Assembly: GCA_922989275.2 (NCBI GenBank)
Contig: OV277857.1
Span: forward strand, 79,353,321 to 79,417,320
Length of the DNA stretch: 64,000 nucleotides
Direction: 5' to 3'
Source: Gari tellinella
Taxonomy: Eukaryota > Mollusca > Bivalvia > Cardiida > Psammobiidae
This document shows, one piece after another, positions 57,406-64,000 of the stretch (positions are counted from its first letter, which is position 1; each line of letters opens with the position of its first letter). The notes below the pieces were generated by a model, which saw only the letters and a list, made by a program, of their open reading frames with translations, was not told where the DNA came from and did no database searches. Position numbers and translations under genes: made by a program.

Positions 57406-57612
57406 AACTTCTATCTTTTTACAAACTTGATATTTTATTCCATATTTAATCTGAGCATCAATTACCAGTAGTTGGGATCGGAATGACCAATTAGTTTGGA
57501 TCAAAAAGAGATGCCAAATAATTCACCGTCTCATTTGGATCCAAACTGCTTGAAATATATACAACTAACAAGAAAAGGCTTAACAGACCAAGCATCGCCC
57601 GAGTCACACCAA

Positions 57613-57866
57613 TTAACCTATTACCCATGAATACACCTTTTTACGCCTTGAATTTATTCCTCCACTGAAGAAAATAGTTCAAATTTATATAGTCATGATG
57701 ATGAATATGTATTATCAGAAATATTTGTATATTCTAGCAGATGGTAGCTTAAAGCAGACTGAAAGTAAAGCAGAATGTGCCTTAAGGTGCATTCTGCTTT
57801 ACTTTAAACCTGCTTGAAGTGGTAACCTGTTTTCAAAATTAGATAAGGCTATGGGGTAATGGTTAA
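57613..57866 (-). mobile_element. P1 MITE, inverted
   Basis: TTAACCTATTACCCATGAAT to GGCTATGGGGTAATGGTTAA. Confidence 0.8.
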
Positions 57867-57889
57867 TCTTTACAATTTTTTCTAAACCA

Positions 57890-58100
57890 GCTATCCCATT
57901 TTAATGGAATTCTCTATTTACCCTGACATATTATAATTGGATATTTCTAATCCTGTCCTATATTATAATGGATTTTTAAAATCCTGTCCCATTATAATGG
58001 AATATTTCAAATCATGGATCATTATAATGATTTTTTTCCAAATCATGTCTCATTATAATAATAAATTGATTTTTCTAGCCCTGTTCCATCATAATGGATC
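57890..58100 (+). repeat. Degenerate tandem repeat, about 36 bp
   Basis: Five or six units of ATTATAATGGA...TTTTTAAATCCTGTCC. Each holds a small ATTATAAT palindrome. The 69-residue frame over it (57937-58146) is a by-product of the repeat. Confidence 0.65.
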
Positions 58101-58380
58101 TGAAAGAAAATTCAAACAAACTGGATCCAGATCAGTTATTAAATAACTCTACACATGATACAAATCCATACCATTTTCCTCACCAGTTTATGCATTGAAT
58201 TAAGCATGTTTCAGGTGACAGGTGCCCCCAGGGCATGGGAAGGATCAGAATGAGATTTAACAATATCATGTGTATCAGCAGTACGGTGGTAGAGTTTGAA
58301 AAATAACACAACACTAGGTCCCCTACCCGGCACCTCTAGGTGCTCAAGTAGATGTAGGTTATTATATATTCATTAATAAT

Positions 58381-58833
58381 TACAGTAAAGCCTCACTATA
58401 GCAACCACTCAGAACAAATCTTGATTGTGTTACAGATAACTTAAAGCAGGATAAAAGTAAAGCAGTAAGCAGCTGTAAGCTCCTTTAACCAATTGAACCC
58501 AAGTGACAAATACACTCAGCATAATAAAAAGTGTACCTGTGAAGTGAATACTTGTCCGAAGCAAATACTGCAGGCCCTGATCAGGGGGATCCTAGGAGCC
58601 CTCTAATTGGGGTCTGCCCTGTTTGACAATTTGCTATATATTGTTAAAATCAACCTAAAATACGTTAAATGGACTAGATTTAAGAGGAAAACTGGAATTT
58701 TCCATTTAAAGTCTTGGGGTGAATGATTATGGAGCTTTCTGCTTTACCTTTTTCCTGCTTTAAGCAGCTACCTGCCTTAAACACTGTAAGAAAGCTGAGT
58801 TTTGAGTGGCTGCAATAGCGGGACATTACGGTA
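58381..58833 (+). mobile_element. T4 MITE interrupted by P2
   Basis: TACAGTAAAGCCTCACTATA to TGCAATAGCGGGACATTACGGTA. Its hairpin loop (AGCTCCTTTAA) is split by 58485-58729. Confidence 0.7.
58485..58729 (+). mobile_element. P2 MITE nested in a T4 hairpin
   Basis: TTAACCAATTGAACCCAAGT to TCTTGGGGTGAATGATTA; hairpin GCAGGCCCTGATCAGGGGGA. The right TTAA has decayed to TTAT. Confidence 0.7.
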
Positions 58834-59405
58834 GAAGGTCTGTAGTATGCACCATGAACTCACAGAGTAGCAGTAACTAGCAGTCATTTACAGCGCTCTA
58901 TGTACAAGAAGAAAAAACAATTAAATAATCATGAAATATGCTACATCATGAGAAAAAGACTAACAATAATACCACATTCGTTATTCAGAATAGACCATGG
59001 ACACCAGTAGGCCATGCAAATCTTTTTGACAGTTTTTCAATCTCATATACTACTAAACTGCACAGAGAAATGGCGTCAGCTAAAAATGTGTTGTACGCTA
59101 TACATGTGATTTGTATTTGTAAATACACCGTATGTTACCTCTTGTAACCATCTTTTTTCATAACTTGGAAGTTATAAAACACATGCCTGGTCAATTAAAT
59201 TATTACAGGTTTAATTTCATTTAGATTTTAGAGCTCCAGATAAGGAAAGTATTGTAAATACAAACATCCTTATGTCTCTACCACATCCATTGACGTGACG
59301 AATCACAGCACAGGTTTGATGGAGAAATATGAAGAAGGAATTATTAGAATGGTTCAGTATCCATAGACTGTATGCATCATCATGTCATGAGAGTAGAACT
59401 TTTTC

Positions 59406-59651
59406 TAATTCATCCCTGAAACTTTTAATGGACATTTCCAATTTCAAAATAAGTCTAGTCCATTTTTGACTATTTAGGATTGATTTTAACAATATATTTC
59501 AAAATGACAAACAGTGTAGACCCTGATCAGAGGGCTCCCTTAGGAGCCCTCTGATCATGGTCTACACTGTTTGCATAGGACAAGTGTAATCGTCACAGGT
59601 ACACCGTTAGTAAATGATGAGTATATTCGTCAATAGGGTTGAATAAGTTAA
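59406..59651 (-). mobile_element. P2 MITE, inverted
   Basis: CTAATTCATCCCTGAAACTT to GTCAATAGGGTTGAATAAGTTAA, with a near-perfect hairpin AAACAGTGTAGACCCTGATC and loop GGGCTCCCTTAGGAGCCC. Confidence 0.8.
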
Positions 59652-59837
59652 CTTTATAATAAGATGGCAGCCAATAATATTGAGTCAGCTTTAAACGTAA
59701 TTGTTCTTTAAAACCAGCTTTAACCTTTTCTTTACACTTTGAATGCTGGGATTTTTTTGTCTGCAACACTTGTTGTCTGTTACTGTTTCAAAAATACTTT
59801 TTTTCTAAATTTCTTTTCTAAACAGGGTCAGAGTGTC

Positions 59838-59905
59838 AACCAGTTTAGATCCTGATGAGATGCTAGGATATTCAATGTCTCGTCAGGATCTAAACTGTTT
59901 GCAAA
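59838..59905. repeat. AAACAG-type hairpin core without family ends
   Basis: CCAGTTTAGATCCTGATGAG and its complement CTCGTCAGGATCTAAACTG. Same core class as in P2, P3 and T8, but no flanking inverted ends seen. The surrounding frame at 59833 runs through it. Confidence 0.6.
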
Positions 59906-60197
59906 AGGTTACCATGTCGATGCTAGAAGTATGCATTTCTCTATTCCCACATTATCCATTATCCCCCATTATCTATTATAAGTGCCAACATGAATATTCA
60001 TTGATGGTGCTCAATATTGAAATGGAAGGTACACTACACCCTATGTTGTGACCACTCATTAAAATAGTCTCTATGAGATGGTTCTAATAAGTACTGTAGT
60101 CACAAGATAGGGTGTGATGGAGACATAGAAAGTTTGTATTGAAGATACTCACCTTACTGGTGTATGGGGCTCTAGTTTCTTGCCTATAAGCAGTATA

Positions 60198-60412
60198 AAT
60201 ACAAAACCGCTCTATTACCACTGCTAAACTGTGTTAATTATTAGATGTTTAAGACAGGTGACTGCTTAAAGCAAGGTGAAAGTAAAACAAAAAGCTCCTG
60301 CAGGAGCTTTTTGTTTCACTTTCACCTTGCTTTAAGCTGCCAGTTGTCTTTTATAAAATGACCAGTTAGCCTTAAATTAATCTTTTTAGTGGTTCTTATA
60401 GAGAGGTTTGAC
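60198..60412 (+). mobile_element. T4 MITE
   Basis: ACAAAACCGCTCTATTACCA to TTATAGAGAGGTTTGACG; perfect hairpin with loop CTCCTGCAGGAG. Confidence 0.7.
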
Positions 60413-60564
60413 GTTTCAATAGCACTTGTCAGATATCTTATAACACAGTGTCATCATTTATTCACAACTTTTTTTAACAGATTTTATTTTCCATGAAAAT
60501 ATACATATGAATACATATACATGTATATCCAAACCTTTTGACTGCTGGAAGCAAGCTGACAGGC

Positions 60565-60645
60565 ATGTGCAAACTGTGCAGACCAAGATCAGAGCCAACA
60601 GCTCCAGGCTGAACCATCTGACCTAGGTCTGCCCTGTTTGTTTCA
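60565..60645. repeat. AAACAG-type hairpin core, diverged
   Basis: GCAAACTGTGCAGACCAAGA and arm GACCTAGGTCTGCCCTGTTT; ends of a family not visible. Confidence 0.5.
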
Positions 60646-60785
60646 TGAAATGAATATATATTTTCATCATAGTTTCTCATTTCAAGTTGAATGGCAACAA
60701 CTTGGTAAAGAAACAGAAAGGTCTATTCCAAATTTGACTTTTAAAGGTTAAATTGTGGATCAATATTTGATTCCATTTGTATGCA

Positions 60786-60974
60786 GGGCTCCAGGTAAGA
60801 GGGAGTAAATTTATCAAATCCAACATTTTCTCACTTATTTCAGCACCAAATCCTCTGGTGTTACTACTCATTAGAATCATCTCTTTGAGACGAATCTAAT
60901 GAGTAGTGATACCATAGGGTTTAATGCAGAAATAAAGATTCTAGTATTTGAAATACTGCCATTAACTGGAGCTC
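60786..60974. mobile_element. MITE family G, well preserved
   Basis: GGGCTCCAGGTAAGAGGGAG to TGCCATTAACTGGAGCTC, around the palindrome TTACTACTCATTAGAATCAT. Two such elements lie side by side here. Confidence 0.75.
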
Positions 60975-61036
60975 CGTGAATACCTGGGTGGACTAGGCCA
61001 AAATCACCTGCTTGCTTTATAACATAGAATAATCAG

Positions 61037-61224
61037 AACTCCTGATAAGAGGAAGATAACTAAAAACAATTCCAACATTTTCTCTTTTACATCTCCACCA
61101 AACCATATGACGTGACTTCTCATTAGAACTGTCTCTTTGAGATGATTCTAATGAGTAGTCACAACATAGGGTTTGGTGGAGATATAAAGATTTTAATATT
61201 TGAAAGACTCCCCTCATCTGGAGA
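61037..61224. mobile_element. MITE family G, second of a pair
   Basis: ACTCCTGATAAGAGGAAGAT to GACTCCCCTCATCTGGAG; palindrome CTTCTCATTAGAACTGTCTC. Confidence 0.7.
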
Positions 61225-61499
61225 TATGGTCAATGAATGATCACCAGTTAAAAACTGCTTCATTTTTGCAACTATTTCGTTGTCAAATGAAAATGAGTAA
61301 TCATCAAAAGTCAGTCAAAATTGACTTAGCCAACATCAAATAACCTTGTCATATTAAAAAACTCAAAATAGATATACAAAGTTTTCTACACTATTGATGC
61401 AAAAAGCCAACATCCCTCCAACAATGAGAAAAAGTTGTTAAGAGGATCAAAACCGTCTCGACACTCATATTGATGTTTCTTCTTATGACAAAAGACATA

Positions 61500-61542
61500 C
61501 AGTAAATCCTCTCTATTACGTAATAGTGGGGTTTTACAGTAT
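61500..61542. mobile_element. T4 ends only
   Basis: TACAGTAAATCCTCTCTATT directly followed by ACGTAATAGTGGGGTTTTACAGTA: both ends of T4 with the whole hairpin deleted. Confidence 0.65.
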
Positions 61543-61899
61543 TGGTTAAATCTCAATTTGTTAATTGCACATAAACAGTACAAGCTGTGTTGCCAGAAAA
61601 TAACTTCAGCACCTTGCAAACAATGAAGATACTTAAATTATAAATCAATGCATGGGAAATGTACCCTTTTATCAGGATCTACAATGCCCACTCTCAGAGG
61701 AATCTTGTCAGCTGATTTACAAACAGAGCAGATCCAGATCAGATCAATTTCCAAAGCCGCAACTCATCTTGGTCAGCATTGTTTGCAAGAGACAATTTAT
61801 TTGGTCCATAAGAGACAATTTATTTGTAACCCAATTAACTCATACAAACATAATATAATGTGGACAAATGTATCGGAAATTTAATCCTCTCTATATGGG

Positions 61900-62078
61900 C
61901 AACCTGTATACAGTTTACAAACAGTGTAGATCGTGACCAAAGGATTCTCTAAGGATTCTTTTGATCAGGGTCTGCACTGTTTATTGAACTTTTGTTTTCC
62001 TGAAAATGTTCTAAAAACGGCCCATAAAATCAACATAAACTGGTCAGTTTTTTTAAAAGTGGAATAAAGAGGGGTTAA
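61900..62078 (+). mobile_element. P2-like MITE, decayed ends
   Basis: Hairpin AAACAGTGTAGATCGTGACC / TTTGATCAGGGTCTGCACTG and right-hand P2 sequence; ends GAATAAAGAGGGGTTAA. Confidence 0.6.
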
Positions 62079-62347
62079 TGTTGGCTTTTTGCAAGAACAG
62101 TGTATAATCACCCAGTCCTTAACTTTTATCACTCTGACAATAGATCGGACACAGCCTGAAGACTTTATACACAGCAGACCTTATACCCATGCAACCTCAT
62201 CAGAGGGCAAACTGTCAAATAAAGCCTCTTTCAGAAGCAAGTCAAACTTGTGCTAAGCAACTCTTCAAAAGAAGTTCCATGCTAATATATTCTTCAAGAT
62301 AACTGACAGCTCCATGCATGCGGGTCGAAAGTAATGCAGAAAGCTCC

Positions 62348-62537
62348 TTAACCCATTACCCCATAAGTATGCCTTTTTAAGCTTTTAGTTTATTCCTCCA
62401 CTGAAGAAATTAGTCGGGAATATGTTACATTAAAACTATTTCCTATATTCTAGCAGATTATAGCTTAAAGTAGGCTGAAAGTAAAGCAGAATGCGCCGTA
62501 AGGCGCATTCTGCTTTACTTTCAACCTATTTAATTAA
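62348..62537 (-). mobile_element. P1 MITE nested in a T4-like hairpin, right end deleted
   Basis: The host hairpin arms GCAGAAAGCTCC / GGAGCTTTCTGC are split at TTAA. The insert has a normal left end (TTAACCCATTACCCCATAAG), but about 55 bp at its right end are gone, and TTAATTAAGG remains. Confidence 0.7.
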
Positions 62538-62794
62538 GGAGCTTTCTGCATTACTTAAGTTCTGCATTGAGCAGTCAAATGTCTGAAGATATACTCACGG
62601 TTGTTCAATAGTATGATATTTGGTACCAGGTACAAGTTTGAATACATTTTATTACAATATTTCAGAAGAAAAACAGACTAGTTGACCACACTCTCAGAGT
62701 GCTAAAAGTTGACCTACAGAATACAATATAATACATATATCAAATATTTACATGAGTGGAAAAAACACATGACAGCAGCTACTTAAAAAGTTTC

Positions 62795-62838
62795 GTTGCC
62801 ATGGAAACAATCACCATGGCAACAGTTGTCATGGAAAC
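62795..62838 (+). promoter_or_regulatory. Cluster of three RFX X-box-like sites
   Basis: GTTGCCATGGAAAC (62795), CACCATGGCAAC (62812, inverse orientation) and GTTGTCATGGAAAC (62825) each match the X-box palindrome GTTGCCATGGCAAC with one to three changes. Followed by a CAG repeat. No gene recognised next to it. Confidence 0.45.
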
Positions 62839-63068
62839 AGTTGCAGCAGCAGCAGCTACTATTTGTTGATGATAACAAATACTGGTGATGACAACACATG
62901 AATTTTAAACACTGAAAATTGAAAAGGAGGAAGAAAAATCCGACTAACGTAATATTTCACAGCATGGAACCCTCTACTAAAATGTTATTAGGGTAATCAA
63001 CGGTGATGTCAAGTCGACCTTGTGTTTAACGACCATTCAACATGATATACATGGACATGTGCTAAATC

Positions 63069-63313
63069 TTGACCCCATAGCCAATTTATAGTTTTGAAGA
63101 CAGTTGACCACTTAAAGCAGATCGAAAGTAAAGCAGAATGTGCCTTAAGGCATATTCTGCTTTACTCTCAGCCTGCTGTAAGCTACCATCTGTGGGAATA
63201 AAGAAAACATTTCTTATGATACATTTTCATGACTGTATAAATTGGAACTATTTTCTTCAGGGTATGAATAAATTAAATGCGTAAATATGTGTATCTATGG
63301 AGTAAAGGGTTAA
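63069..63313 (+). mobile_element. P1 MITE
   Basis: TTGACCCCATAGCCAATTTA to TCTATGGAGTAAAGGGTTAA with intact hairpin. Confidence 0.8.
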
Positions 63314-63529
63314 CACAGGTGACTGTAATCTGTAGATACATGTATCTTCAGTCTTCCTAATTGAATGATCACTGAACAAAGGTCTGTATACAAATACATA
63401 TAGTTATGGTAAGTAATTTTGTTAACTTTGACTACTGTATCTAGATTTTAACTACGATCTGCTTCAGAGTGGGGGAGACCTGTAGTAGAAAAACAAATGA
63501 GCCATGCCATGAGAAAACCTGCCTTATTG

Positions 63530-63685
63530 CATGCAAACAGTGTAGATCAAGCCAGTTTCTACACTGTTTGACTCCCACATCCATCTAAAGCATTCTATGT
63601 ATCTATATTATATACCATATTTGGCAGTGTAGACCAAAATCAGATGCAGAATCTGGGGTGACATCTGTGCTTGGTCTGTACAATG
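63530..63685. repeat. Two AAACAG-type hairpin cores in a row
   Basis: GCAAACAGTGTAGATCAAGC / TTTCTACACTGTTTG at 63533-63570 and GGCAGTGTAGACCAAAATCA / TTGGTCTGTACAAT at 63624-63685. No family ends. Confidence 0.5.
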
Positions 63686-63785
63686 TCGCAATGCAATAAG
63701 GCAGGTATTGTCATGGCACACCTCAGATATATGGCATCTGATGTTGGTTAAATGGTGCTGATGCATGTAGACTAAATATAAATCA

Positions 63786-63999
63786 TTAACCCTTAGCCCG
63801 CCAAATAAATTGTCGTCTGCTATATTTCTCGTCTGCTTCAAGTTTCAAAGTGCTTCAGAGTTGCTCAAAATTGCTGAAAATGTTGTCCGAGTGTCAAACA
63901 GCTTGGATCCGGATGAGACGCCGAGTTACTCGGCGTCTCATCTGGATCCAAGCTGTTTGCATATGGAGCTATAGTCGTGAGTGGCAGGCTAAGGGTTAA
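63786..63999 (-). mobile_element. P3 MITE, intact
   Basis: 214 bp, TTAACCCTTAGCCCGCCA to TGGCAGGCTAAGGGTTAA, inverted copy of the nested element at 7614-7827. I count only about three differences. Confidence 0.9.
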
Positions 64000-64000
64000 T

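Noticed and set aside
1..64000. Bacterial or phage origin with an operon-based system
   Set aside because: Sparse genes, a splice-acceptor sequence, metazoan protein families and abundant MITEs all point to an animal nuclear genome.

Overview
This looks like nuclear DNA of a marine or freshwater bivalve mollusc. It is AT-rich, gene-poor, without prokaryotic gene packing, and full of short hairpin elements and minisatellite-cored elements of the kind known from bivalve genomes. The protein families present (BTB-BACK-kelch, MpaB/Lcp-type DUF2236 oxygenase, THAP) are also metazoan. Species cannot be named from the sequence; a heterodont clam or dreissenid is my guess.

Two long open reading frames look like real host genes or exons. 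One is a 684-residue BTB-BACK-kelch-like protein on the minus strand (30303-32357), with a strong splice acceptor just upstream of its start codon. The other is a 345-residue MpaB/rubber-oxygenase-like protein on the plus strand (48387-49424). A possible THAP-type first exon (47040) is very short. Everything else is repeats.

Layout: 0-8.4 kb holds hairpin MITEs (miniature inverted-repeat elements), several nested or abutting. 8.4-16 kb is a minisatellite followed by a 7-kb Helitron-like element with about 40 tandem monomers of about 165 bp. 16-19 kb is mostly unassigned with some MITEs. 19.2-20.8 kb is a smaller copy of the array element. 20.9-26.2 kb holds more minisatellites and Helitron-like (HINE/'pearl'-like) elements, one apparently chimeric. 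26.2-33 kb holds MITEs around the BTB gene. 33.7-43.8 kb is one locus with up to five levels of transposon nesting, including a degraded 4.1-kb transposon that carries remnants of a widespread uncharacterised protein family. 44-50 kb has the THAP-like start and the oxygenase gene with two near-identical hAT-like MITEs. 50-64 kb is again MITEs, Helitron-like elements and a third array copy.

The main theme is a community of MITEs. Several families with unrelated ends (TTAA-target, piggyBac-like; TA-target, pogo/mariner-like) carry the same two hairpin cores. Those cores contain TTAA, and other MITEs have repeatedly inserted exactly there. Duplicated TTAA sites and empty-site comparisons inside this one window prove target-site choice for several families. 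Coordinates of degenerate elements are good to a few bases at best, and all family names are working names.
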